Assembly: GCF_014851395.1 (NCBI RefSeq) | Contig: NW_024040152.1 | Coordinates: 16,655,308 to 16,719,307, forward strand | Origin: Micropterus salmoides | Taxonomy: Eukaryota; Chordata; Actinopteri; Centrarchiformes; Centrarchidae | Length of the DNA stretch: 64,000 nucleotides | Direction: 5' to 3' | Shown here: positions 46,332 to 58,623 of the stretch, in pieces | Position numbering within the stretch: the stretch's first letter is position 1 | Layout: each line of letters begins with the position of its first letter | Notes under the pieces: generated by a model | Told to the model about the DNA's origin: nothing | What the model saw: the letters and a program-made list of their open reading frames with translations, nothing else | Databases searched by the model: none | Translations under genes and position numbers: made by a program

Positions 46332-49300
46332 TCCACTGAGTCTATAAAAAAGGGGGCCCGGTAGTGTCAAGAGCCGAGCTGAATTTCTTCAGATTGTCTC
46401 AAATGGTCAGTGAGATAAGCTGTAGAGCCACAGCATGCGCACACAAATCTGTATACAACCACTATTTCGTCTGCATCAAGCGTGTCAGTGGAGACAAATG
46501 AGCCCAACGCACCTCAGATGTGTTAAAACAGGGTCACTGTGACAAAGTTAAAATTCACTATGAACGACTGAAGGACAGTGAGACGATTATGGAAACAGAC
46601 TCCAAGGGTATGTGGGATGATTGAGGTGACTGAAAGCAGTGGGCTCGGTGCTCTTATCAGGGTCAGCCACACCGCTCAGAGCAGCAGCCCCAGACATGAT
46701 ATTATATGGTGGAAGTTATCTCCGCTGATGAAATGGACAGGAAGAGAAGGTCCAATCAACAACTGATCCAAGGAAAAAATGGTAGATTCAGACACATGTC
46801 AGGAGCCAGACAAACAAGAGACGTGCACTTACACACACACATACACACAAAGGACAAAAACAACACAAACGGAAGGACACTCTGATACACAATCTGTCAG
46901 TCAAAGCAGAGCATCTTGGCCACTCTATCACAGTGCTGGCACAATCCAAAATCCACTTGATTAAAATTGGATCTGTCCAATTCCGCTCAAATCGTATCAA
47001 TCACCAGTGAAAGCTTTAGTCCTGATTGATGGCGCAGCGCGACACTTGTGATTGTTACAGCTTCACTTTGACAGGTGTGTCCGCTTGTGCACATAGCCAT
47101 ACACTCACTTGCAGACATACATACAGTCACTTCAGAAATAAGCTTTGAGTTTTCTTGTAAGCAGTGAATGTTTGTGCTGATATTAGTCTTGAATTAGCCT
47201 TGTGATACTTAAAACTTGGCTATTGATGAAACACAGAGGCGGGGAACTAAGATGCTTTAAACGTGTCAACCTGACTTTTGACAGGACATAATGTGTGGGT
47301 GTCTGTACCATGTGAGGATGTGTTTGTCTGATGTGTATGCTGTATCTGTCTGTCAGGGTGGAGTTGTTTGTTTGCTTGTGTGTCTGTGTGTGTATGTGTG
47401 TGTGTGTGTGTGTGTTCTGGAAACAGACTGTAGGAGTTTGTTTTCGAGGTCGTAGCATGTGGTTGTCCGTCTCTGCCTTTACACAATGGGACCGAGCCTC
47501 AGCTGTGTTTCCTCCTGCAACATGCTGAAGTGTTCAATACACCGTGCAGACCGCAGTTTGATTAAAACCCTGTCCTGTGTGATGTTTAAAATGAGAAGTG
47601 AGCGGAGCTTGGTGTAATTTATAAAAAAACAAAACAGAACCTAAGTCACAGTGTAATGACTGTTGATGGTATTTTTGTATTCAGTATTAGCTGGCTCTGA
47701 TCTTTCTTTGGCTTTGATATATACAGTATATCAGTATGAATCTGTTGTGTCATGAGCTTTGAGTTGAGAAATATGTCTTGTGTCTGTATTGTGGTCCGTC
47801 TTTTAATTGCAGGAAGCTGAGATTGTATTTTTACAAGCCATCTTCTTTATTGCAGATCAGGGCTCCCTCACCCCTCATAGGGTTAGGTCGATATCAGGTC
47901 TGACGCAGGATAAATTCTCATTTCCTGGTCTGTCCTTGGTAGAGCTGGTATTACTGTTTTATGCTCTAGATTGTTCCCTATACTGATTCCAGAGAACAAT
48001 AAATCACCACTAAGTTCAGAATCACATTCAAGACACTGAAATATTTAAATGCTCGACTGATATAACACTTTTAAGACACAGAAAGCACTTTATTTTAATT
48101 TTGTGTAGCGTTGGCCCTAAAACAATGTTGTTGTTTTTTTAAAGCAGTGATTAAAACCAACTGTTGTTTGAGCAAAAAAGTAAATGCCGTGATGATGAAA
48201 GATGTACTTGAATTAGATAACATGATCTAAATAGTGTAAGCAGTATGGACAATGTACAATGGAAGGACTACTGAATCTAAATTTGAATGAGTTTGACTGT
48301 GTTTGCAGATTAAGGACTTGAAATATTTCTACCTTTTTTACCAATATTTATAACTTTACTGTTGTGTACTTAAATAAAACAGCAGTTTTATTTGAACAAG
48401 AACAAGTTTTGGGTTGTGTTAAAGTCTCAATCTGGTAAAGAAAAGCCTGGTTAATGTCAAAGCAGAATAGGACTGGGTATCCATTGACATTTTTTTAATA
48501 CCGGTGTCAATACAATACCTAGTCAGGTGGAACATGGAGTATAGAGGCAATTATTCATACAATGCAGTTTGGTATCTGTACCAAAACAATATATTTTTTT
48601 AGATACCTTACGCTGAGGAATGTAAACACTTCATATAAACTCTGACCACCTTTTTTTTTTTTTGTTCACAAAACAAGCCGAACTCCCTAAACACCGACCG
48701 TTTATGTTTTAACACAAGCAGCCATGCATAAAGAGAAACGTGGCTGAAATAAAATAGTACAGGCCTTCAATTGGCACAGTTATGACTTAAAACAAGAAAT
48801 ATCTCATCAGAGAATAAGTAAACAAGACCTGACAAAAGATTCCATGATAACTTTTGGCACATGACAGTTTCAGTCCTCAATGCAATGAACACATTTAAGT
48901 AGGCACTCAGAAAGTTTGAGTGGGACCTTAAGTGAAGAAACAGCTGACTCTATGACAAATAAACCGTTACAGCAAGGTGGAAGTTGTAAGTGAAGAGAGG
49001 CAGAGAGTGGTAGCAGGAAGGGAATGATGGAAGTAGATAGAGATGTGGGAGTGTGGTTAGAGGGGGTGGAGGCTGGGGGGGTTGGCCAACCCAAAATAGC
49101 CAGCTCACATGTTTGCTGTGTGTGGTGAGCTGTGAAACCAGCAGAAAGGCCTCCTGCTGAATGCCTGGGTAATCTAATGTTCACTCTCGCCCCTAATTTT
49201 TGGAAATCTGATTTCTCTGTGCCTATATTCATGTGCTGTTTACACGTCTTTTCCAATCAGAGAGGCTTTCCCTTGACACCCACTCCCACTGCGCCCTCTG

Positions 49301-49945
49301 CGCTCATCATCGTTATCATTGTCTCTCTTGTCTCCGTAATGTGAACTGATGTCAGACAGCGTCTCAGGCTGGCAATCGTCCAGTGGGGAAAAGGTCAGTG
49401 ACTAGGCCTGTTTACTCATCTACGCTCATTTTTACAGTCTAGTGTACGTAAGGGGGTGGGAGTGAGTTAGAGCAGACCGATGATGTGGCCCTGCGGCGTT
49501 TGCATTAGATCCAGTGCTCTGTCTCAGTCCGTCTTCTAATGTATACTAACTAGCTGCAGCTTCCACAGACAGTCATTCCATCTACTTCATGCATAGAAAC
49601 AACTAACTCGCGTTTGGCAAGCCGAGACACAAACACCCTACACATGCGGACCTTTCAGTTAATTCCTTTCATTCCACGGTGTGTTTCAACACGCACACTG
49701 GATTTTTGCCTTTCTCCTGTCACTCTTGCTCGTTTCTCTCACTTTCTGTTGTTTTCTCCCACTCAATCTCGCCCTGTCTCTGTTTTATGTCAATGTTATG
49801 TCTCTGTGTGCTTTATAAACTGGGTTGTTTATATATCAAGGAGATCCCATGACCCTCTCCACAGCTGATCCTGGGAGCAAAGCATGCTGGGAGTGAAGTA
49901 TAGCTGCAAGGGCGGCATTGAAGCGCGCTGTGATCTGCTCCTTGA

Positions 49946-50008
49946 GTTTATGTATGCGTGTATGCGTGTATGCGTGTATGCGTGTATGCGTGCGTGCGTG
50001 CGTGCGTA
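49946..50008. repeat. Tandem repeat of GTATGC units
   Basis: Units of TATGCGTG / GTATGC repeat and then pass into (GTGC)n. The tract lies in shc1 intron 1 and is strictly alternating purine-pyrimidine over much of its length. Confidence 0.85.
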
Positions 50009-50849
50009 TACATTGTGCTGATGTGCACTTTGGTGTTTTTAGGGTTACAGACTCACAGGCAGCCTGTGTTAGCCAATGGAATATATGGTAAGACATTCAA
50101 ATGATACAAGCAGCTAATCAAAAACACGTTGTGACACCGTGGCAAAGGGGCTGCTTCTTCTCATGACAATGTGATGTCAAATAGAGAAACTCTCATGTCT
50201 AATATGAGCATCAGCTCTTCCAATGTTCCAAAGAGATTGTTGAGAGTTTTAAAGGATATGTTAAAATAAGTAATCCCTTGGGTTTTTTTTGGTCTTGTAG
50301 TTAATGACTTATACAATTCGGGCTGCATAATTACAGCAAACATGCTCTAAATGAGTTTTGTAGATATTGTGAACATGACTGCAGTTTTAGTAGTAATTCA
50401 AAATAGTACAGTTTGATTCATTTTTCATCTTGAGAGAATTTATTTTTAGTTTATTATAATTCAGCTTTATTAAATTGGGATGTTTAAGACTTTGAAATGA
50501 AAATGCGCAGTTTTGTCTGACCCATTTCGATTGGTTTCTCAGCAGCAAAAGATAGGAGTATTATACAGCAGATGAATAAAGCACTACTATAAGAAACTAT
50601 ACTGTATAATACATTATATGGTTGTACCCCTACCAATTATTTGAGAACACAAAGATTTTTTACTGCATGTTTTGCATCTTATATCATTTGAAGGTTTTCC
50701 CCTGCAGCAGTCTAAAATAAATCAGTATAGTTAGTATGCCAGTGTTCTGCCTGTCTTTCGTGTGAAACTGGAATCTAAAGCCACAGTGTGTAATCATGCA
50801 TGAGTAATTGTGCAGCCCTGTGTATGTATATTTTTTTGTGGTTTTAGGT

Positions 50850-51046
50850 GAGTTGCCAGTTTATTAGGTACACCTATCCAAAACGAATGCAGTCTAATAC
50901 AATAGTCCTGCAGTAACTCCTACCTTCATGAAGGTTATAATGTTCAGTTGGTGTTGGAACTGTTGGAACTGAGAGGCATTATGTCAAGATTGTTGTATTA
51001 GATTGCATTACTTTTAGTTGGATGTACCCAATAAACTCAACTGACT
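50850..51046. mobile_element. MITE with about 45-base inverted repeats
   Basis: The left end is GAGTTGCCAGTTTATTAGGT followed by ACACCTATCCAAAACGAATG. The right end reverse-complemented is CAGTTGAGTTTATTGGGTAC followed by ATCCAACTAAAAGTAATGC. Inside, CAGTCTAATACAATAGTCCTG pairs with GCAATCTAATACAACAATCTTG. The element is about 200 bases, non-coding, and its TTTATTAGGTACACC core is shared with the Tc1-like element at 42892-43862. Confidence 0.75.
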
Positions 51047-51864
51047 GAGTCTTTTTGATATAAATTCTGGATAGCACAAAAGTGACTCACTTATTAAAGT
51101 ATACCAAGTTCTTAAAGAAAACAGTATTATCTGTCTGTCAACCCTAAGCCACCGCGTGTCATGCGTTTCACTGGTTAAAGGCATGGTGCAGGCTACGGGT
51201 AGAGGGGGCTGTCTTCACGAATCACTATCATACAAATCACTTCCAGTCACATCACCGTGTGGTGATGGATATTATCTTGAATGACACTCCATCTCTCTGC
51301 AATTCTCTGATTGTGATCCTTCACGTCACGGAGTGCACTGCTTGACTACATGATGATGGCGCAGTGGTCAAACGTAGAACTGCAGGGACTGTATGTTGTG
51401 GTGTCATTTGAGGACTCCTTGCTTTCCGCTCTGCTGGGTCCCTGTGTCACTCTGAGTGGTTTCCTATGCTTACCGCCTTCTCATCAGATGTGCTTGAATT
51501 TTCGGGTTCAGTCTGTGGGGTCTCTGCTTTCTGTTTGCCTCTACAGAATCTCTCAGTTGTGATTGTGCTTGCCGGGTAATAATCTCTCCTTTCTCCTAGA
51601 GAACTCTAGTCATGGTGTAAACATGGGGAATATTTATTATGTCAATGCTAGTGTGTTTCTTTCTTCTTTTTTTTTCATTTGTCCACTTTCATCAAGGTTA
51701 TATAGCGTGACCTCATGTTACACTCTGTGCAGCCCATAGAGGGAGGGTGAACCCTCTGTCTGTCTCCATCCTCCCTCCCTCTCTTTATCTCCCTCTTTCA
51801 CTCTGTTTCTCAGGTTACCAAACATGAATAAGGGAGGAGCCTTGAATAGCCAGCATGGACAAAC

Positions 51865-51938
51865 CTCATATGCACACACAACCCCCCCCCCCCCCTCATA
51901 TGCACACACAACCCCCCCCCCCCCCCCCCCCCCCCCCC
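51865..51938. repeat. Duplicated unit with very long C-runs (C14 and C27)
   Basis: The word CTCATATGCACACACAA occurs twice, 30 bases apart, followed by runs of 14 and 27 cytosines. Exact run lengths may be affected by sequencing or assembly error. Confidence 0.9.
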
Positions 51939-53553
51939 ACCTTTCTGTTCCACATTTCCATCTCCCTTTGGAGTGTGTGCATTAATGTGCAGGAGTGCAG
52001 CATCTTGCTTTGCATACACATGTGCACTGCTAAATGACTGAGGCTGCAGAAGGAAGGTGGGGGGAAGGGGAGGAAACAGGAAGGAGGTAGGATAGGAGGT
52101 GGGGAGGGCAGAGGCAGCAGCCCTGAGTGTGTGTGTTTGTGTGTGTGTATGTATGAGAGTGAGAGAGAGAGAGAGAGAAATGAGAGAAAATTTGAGGCAG
52201 CATCACCCATCCAGACTGAGAGGGGGGGAGGACAGACAGCGTGATCGTCCCTCTAACAGACAGAGGTGGAAGGAAAGTGGGAATGAGAGACAGACGTGAG
52301 GGGAGAAGAGGAGCACAATGAAGGAGTGCCATTGTCCATCCTGGCAGCACTGCCATTTCACCATCTGCTGAGAGAGAGAGAGAGAGGCAGAGGAGGGAAG
52401 AGAAGAGGAGGCAGCCAAACAGAGGATAGGGTAGATGGAGAGGAGCTGCCGGCAGTGACTTTGTGAATTAATCGAGCGGAAGAGCGGATCAGAGGAGAAG
52501 CACGTTTTTCAGGGAGTGGACGGACGGAGAGCCAGAAAGAGGAAGGAGAGGACAAATGACCGGACAGTCTGTGGATGTTTAAACATTAATGTGGTTCTCA
52601 TGTGAATATGGAGCCCAGCTTTAAATTAATCAACATGGATTGTCAACTGTATGTTTTTTAAACCAAAAAAGGAACTATTTATAACATTCATTTAAAAAAA
52701 AGAACTCTTAGGGATATTGATTAGACTCACTTTATACAAAACAATTTGAAAGACTTATTTTGAGTTCTTGTAAATATAGGCTCTCTCTGTGACTTCTGAT
52801 TTTCTTTTCTCTATGAGCATAGGATCTACTCTGCAGGATGTTATACAATCATTATCTTTGTTAGCTGCTGCCCAGAATATTCAGGTTGTTTTTATGCAAG
52901 TTTTCTAAACATCAGTTGTCTTAGCAGTAAGTTATTAGTGTAGTTGTTGTTGTTGTTACTGTTATTAGGAAAGTGATTATTGTTCTTTTGAAATAATACC
53001 AGACTCAGTTTTACATGCCCTAGTTGGAGTCAGTGCATGCAGCCGACATGGGATGTCAACATTGATTGGGTTTTATGGCTGGCGCGACGCCGGTCAAACT
53101 TTCATAATTTCCTACCTATTGATCTTTCTAGCAGTCTGTAGTTTCTCCTCCTGTTGGAAGAAGAAGCTCTAATGTGGAGCCTCTGATGCAGCAACTAATT
53201 GCTGTCGTGTGATTTGACCGAGCGGTTATCTCTTTGTCTGAAGATTGCTGCGGTTGTCGGGACTTAGTATATATCCTCCGCAGGCATCTCTTTTAATGTC
53301 TGTTGCCATAGCAACGGGCGGCAGCTGCAGACAGAACAAGATGTGAAGTTCTCTTTTCTTGTCTTATCTTTTTAAAACTGGTGCTGTTCCATTAGGTAAT
53401 TGTATTTATTTCGTAGATAAGATGAAGAAGACTTGATTAGTTTCAGTTTGTAGACTTGTTTCTTACACAGGATTTTTTTTTTCTTTACTAGACAGTCTTT
53501 GTCTATGTGGAGCTCTGCAGTCTCCAAGAATCAGGGTTGTTTCAGGTCACCTG

Positions 53554-53587
53554 CCACCCCCACCCCCACCCCCACCCCTCACCCCCC
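53554..53587. repeat. (CCCCCA)n tract, G-quadruplex-prone on the - strand
   Basis: Four to five C4-C6 runs separated by single bases (CCACCCCCACCCCCACCCC...). On the - strand these are G-runs with one-base loops, a strong G-quadruplex pattern. Confidence 0.8.
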
Positions 53588-56500
53588 AGTTTGTGTTTGT
53601 GTTGGTGTGTGTCGGCTCAGCCCTATTTGTCCTTTTCTCCTTTTTCAACTGCAACTACCATTTCATCAGTCAAGCTGATGTGCCATTATCAGGAATGACT
53701 GGATAAATTTGATTATCATACTGGTTTCACTTGTATATATCACTGTGCAGCTGCTTGGCCTTGAGGCCACTAATCACACTGGTGTGCTATGTTTGTGACA
53801 GTCTGTTCATTTTACTGTCTGTTTGTAGGTGACTCAGGATTTATCCTCATGTAGAGGGTCGTCTCCTCTGCAGTCACCTGACCTACACTGTGCTCTGTGC
53901 ACTGAAACATCCTCGGGCAGCATGAGGGTTAACTGCTCATAGAGCATTTCAGCACCTCTTTGTATGAGCACCTTGGTTTTCCTCTCTAGTGCTAAGTGCA
54001 TTTATGTTGGATCCTTTGCCTTTTTAAAGTGCTAATTCCCTCCCAAGACTAATTTCTGTTTTTATTAGGGGTGTGACGGACTGTTCCGTTTGTTCTGCGT
54101 GCTTGTTGATTGTCCAAGTACCGGGTGTCTTTTGCGGCTTTTCCAGCCATACTTCTTTACAGCTTTCTGGAGATTATCCCAACCTCTCTGGCAGTGCACA
54201 AGCGTGACTGGATCCTCCATGGTGCTTTTTGGCCAAGACCAGATGGATGACTAGCTAGAATTGTTAGACAATCCTTCTGTGGTGCTAGACTGGTGTAGGC
54301 GACTGTTCCTTTGCCATGCATCCAGCGCCCACTACAAGCTGGCCCGCTTTACTTCTGACACAGTTAAGTTCTGCAATGTTAGTGTGTGGAAAACTCGACA
54401 CGTCATTGGCATCACTGAAACGTTGGTGCTAAATTTACAACGTTGTGAAAGTGGTCAAGGCAAGGTGTGTGTAAACCTTGCTCTCCTTTTGAGGGAGTAA
54501 AGGTCACATTGTAAATATGACTAGTGCCTCAATAGCACTGAGTTGTAGGCCAGCCAGCTTGCTGTAGGACTGTAGGTGCAGCCTTGCCTCCAGCTGAAGT
54601 CAAACTGCTGCAGATTGTTTGAGGCACTTTGGGACTCGGTGTGAGACTGTTAATGTAAGCAGACTGTTGTTTGCCTTCTAGGTTGGTCTATGCAGAATAT
54701 GAGATGTTATGTGATGTCTGCACAGTAGTTAGTAGTGAGCATAACTGAGAGCTAACCTGCTGCTTGATAAGCCCTGCCTTAGATAAGGAAGGTAGTGGTT
54801 CCAGAACATAACACTTGGCTTGTTCATATCATATGGTGCCATGTCAATGCTCTTCTCTCAGGTAACTGACTATAATCTGGGCTTGTTATTTGAACCAGGC
54901 AGTAAAAAAGTAACTGGGTGAGAAGAGATGTGCATAGAGAGGTCAGCATACCAACAAAGTGCGGTTTTAATCGAGCATTTCAAGCTGGGGGTTCGAGTTC
55001 ACGTTTAACTCTGATCAGCCTCTGGCACCATTCAGGGAACCCTGGGTTGGGAGTTCAAACAGGACCATTCAGGTCTCATTACCATCACAACAAGCCCACC
55101 AGTAGTCATCATCAGCCAATGACCTACATTCTCCAGTGTTACATCACCGCCGTGCTACTGCAGTGTGTGTCACTGTACCAGACACAAACAACATCTCAGA
55201 ATCAAACTACCAATCTCTAATGGTGCTCCAGAAGAAAAAAAACATCCTAACCGAGGTGGCCATTTTTAGGTAACACACTTGAACCAAAGGCAGCCTCACT
55301 TGTTTTAGCCATATCAGGAACTTTAGTCAGGAACGGGCCCAGCTCTGCTGGCCCAGTCTTAAATACAAAGTCTTTTCTTTCTGTTTTCTACTGGTGTCTA
55401 AATAGGTGACCATGCCTAGCCTCTAGCCATCCCTAATCTTAAAGTTAGACAGACAGGAAGAGACAGGGCTCACCATTAATATATTAGACAGAGGGACTGT
55501 TAAACAGGACAGCCTGGAGAACGGGCGAGCAGACGAGGGAGGGGGTGAGGGGGAGCGAGAGATCATCTGGAAGAGGAGAGAGGAAGTGGTGGAGCGGGAG
55601 AGGGCGGAGGCGTTGGAGAGACAGAGATTGGCAGACTACATCGTGTGGAGGAAGAGAGAGGGCTTCCAGGAGAAGAGAGGAGACAGAGAGAAGGGAGGAA
55701 AGAGTGCAGAGAAAGGGAACAAGGCTGTGCCAGAAGTGATCTGGAAGAGGAGAGAAGAGGAAGAAGGAGACGCAGGGAGTGAGAGAGCGAGGGCCATTCA
55801 GAGAGGACATGAAACCATTTGGAGGAAAAGGGAGAGGGAGTAAAAGAGGAAATGCGAGGAAAGATTTGAGAATACGATGCACTTGAAAAGTAGGTGTTAA
55901 AGAAAGCGTGCCGCGTTGGATACTAGCCATTCATCAGTAAGCCTTCTCTCTCTTCTTTAGCAGTTCTGTGCTTCATTGAGCTCTGCAGGTGCTCGCTGTA
56001 GTATCGACCAATTGAAGGTGTGTGTGTGGGTGTGTGTGTTGCTGCCGTGTTAGTGTGTGCAGCCCCCTTGCGATCCCCTCGTCGGCTGCTAATAGGATTT
56101 TTATGGGCCCGTGTCAAACAGGATAGAGCTGCCAAGGGGAGCTGCTTCACACATGTGCGCATGCCAACACACATACACAGATAATCTAGAAGCATTGTGG
56201 GCAGAGAAGACTTACACTGTCTCACACACATGTAAACACATCACATACAAGTGCGCACCCTTCAGTGCAGTAAGACACACATGCGAGGGGGCATTGAGAG
56301 ACAATGACTTGTGTTGATTCTCCATGGTGCTGGCGACAGCTGGATAGCTGGCCCTCACTGAGAGGCTATTAAGCTGTGACAAGATACTCACAGATATTGT
56401 TTTACATTATGGCAAAAACACCAAGATGAACACTTTGTGGAGAGCAAAGACCATGTCATCATCAGTCCCTGGGAACACAGTGAACATTGATGCATAGTTA

Positions 56501-56843
56501 AAAGTGAACTGATGGCAACATGATCTCCACTGGTGCACTGAAAGCAAACTTTTTTCACCTGCATTCTAACATTAACTGGGACACCCAACTTCTTCTGCGC
56601 CTCTTCTCATTCTGCTTTCGTTGTGGGTGAAGCCGTTTTTAAAGCGGTTTGGTTTCATCTGTCTGGTAATGAGTGGAGGACAGACCACCGGACAGATGGA
56701 CGCAGCTCTTACACTGAGGGAGACAGACAGATGGCTGCGTGTCCCTTTAGTGAGAAACTTTGAATACTGAGACAGAGAGACTTTGAATCACTAGAGCCTG
56801 TGTGGACTTGCGCGGATATAAAAACTGACACTGCAGATTCATT

Positions 56844-57428
56844 ATGGAGCTTGTCCCAAAAACCAAGTACACCCACTTTCGGAGCGAATCACTGAGCTCA
56901 ACTGATGAAACAAACTCCAATCCATCATCTTCCAGTCCTGCCACCCCGCTCACTCCCTCCCCTGGTTTACCTTCTTCTCTCTCCTCCTCGTCTCTCACTC
57001 CCATCTTGCCCCCCTCTTCTCCCCGCCCGGCTGAGAACAGCCCCACCACCCTCTGCTCCTTCTTCCCCAGGATGGGATCCCTTCGTCTGGGGGTCTCTGC
57101 CACTCTTCTCCCAGGACTCAAAGCTTCAAGCAGGCCACAGCATCCTCAGGCGCCTGTTGAGTCCTCTGGGGACGACAGGAGCAGCTCTAGTTCCCCCACC
57201 CCACTTCATCACCCACTCCCCCCTCTAATCGTTCCTTCTCCCCCTCCCCGACCTCCTCTGCAGGACATGAACCGGCTGGGAGGGGCGTCCAGGAGGGCAC
57301 GGGTGGAAGGAGGGCAGCTGGGAGGAGATGAGTGGACGCGCCATGGCTCCTTTGTCAACAAGCCCACCCGTGGCTGGCTGCACTCCGACAGTGTGGTCAG
57401 CACCAGCGGTGTTTCCTATACTGTACGG
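56844..57428 (+). CDS. shc1: shc1 first coding exon (CH2, p52 start, beginning of PTB)
   Basis: 195 codons, phase 0, donor GTAAGC at 57429. The p66 ATG is at 56844; the p52 ATG is at 57267 within CAGGACATGAAC. CH2 is rich in Ser and Pro, with Ser-Pro sites at residues 39 and 66 and a cysteine at 71 that aligns with human Cys59. GGDEW (160-164) aligns with human GGEEW. The stretch GWLHSDSVVSTSGVSYTVR has Ser186 where mammals have the p46 Met. A TATAAAAA word at 56817-56824 lies just before the p66 ATG. Confidence 0.95.
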
Positions 57429-57540
57429 GTAAGCAGCTGGCACACTCTCACTAACCCCAAGCTAAAATATATAATTACACACCTCTCTCCAGTCAGTTTC
57501 TTTGCGTGTGTGTGTATGTATATATGTGTGTGTGTGTGTG

Positions 57541-57572
<32 letters not shown>

Positions 57573-58570
57573 TGTATATATATAAATTACTTATTACGTG
57601 CAAAGAAATAGGAAGGGGGGGGGGGTGTACACACACACGCACCCTTCTTTAATATTTTTAGAAACTGCCACAGAAATAAGGAACGGACAACGTTGCTTTC
57701 TTCCTCTGTTGCTTTCCATCTGTCCAATGGAACTGCGATGTAGGAAATGTCCGATGCTAATGTGTTGCCTTCCTGTTTCCCGGGCAGTACATGGGTTGCG
57801 TTGAGGTGCTACAGTCAATGCGAGCGCTGGATTTCAACACCAGAACTCAGGTCACCAGGTGAGATTACACACTGTTCATCTGCTGTTGGCTTGCCATTAC
57901 ATTTCTTGTTTGTACATGTGGGGGCGAGATGGTTAAAGTGTGGTTAGACTTGTCGGCCGTGTTTAGTCACACACGTCTCTCTTAAATGTCTTAGTCTGCT
58001 GGCTTGCTTTTTGTCCCGCTTCCGCCCTCTTTTTTGCTCACTTGCTTGTTTCTTTCTGAGTTAGTGTCTGCTCATTTGTGCATGTGTGTGTATACAGCTC
58101 TCCCAGTCCCTAAATTAGAATGTCCAGGAATCCTGGTGGTTTTCTTCTGGTTTCCGTAGTGATCTTTGTCTCCACGGCAAAGACGAATTTATCATCCCTT
58201 TGCCATGATAAATTCAATCACCCACGGCCAGATCTTTCTAATTGTGAGTCTGGGAAGGTGTGAGGGTTAATAACATGCTATTGCACCACTTGCATGTTGT
58301 TAATGTTTCAGGGAGGCTATCTCTGTGGTTTGCGAGGCCGTGCCCGGAGCCAAAGGAGCCCAGCGCAGGAGAAAGGTACACACCACACACACTAGCACAC
58401 ACCCTTACAGGACATTATTTATTTAAATGGCTTAAGTGGGTGGCAGTGGGAAGGGTTTTTCTGGATAAGAGCCAGATTTTGCTTGATTGTCCACTCTGTG
58501 GTCAGTTGGCTGTTCAGTCACACACACTTATTTACACTCACACTCTTTCTCTCTCTCTCTCTCTCACTCA

Positions 58571-58623
<53 letters not shown>

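Larger units (their letters stand above)
45213..56843 (+). other. shc1 intron 1 and region upstream of the p66 start
   Basis: An 11.6 kb non-coding stretch holding a dispersed repeat, a MITE, GT and GTATGC microsatellites, long C-runs, an X-box-like palindrome, purine-rich tracts and an unusual Trp/Arg/Glu open frame (55427-55843). A second promoter for the p66 transcript could lie here, as in mammals, but the acceptor or start site before the p66 ATG could not be fixed (AG candidates end at 56750 and 56836). Confidence 0.55.

Noticed and set aside
54900..55030. tRNA-derived SINE or tRNA gene (B-box-like GGGTTCGAGTTC near 54988)
   Set aside because: No convincing A box at the right distance and no cloverleaf could be drawn; a single B-box-like word is not enough.
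56817..56824. TATAAAAA as the TATA box of a p66 promoter
   Set aside because: It lies only about 20-27 bases before the p66 ATG, so a start site at the usual distance would fall at or after that ATG; it could at most serve a p52-type transcript.
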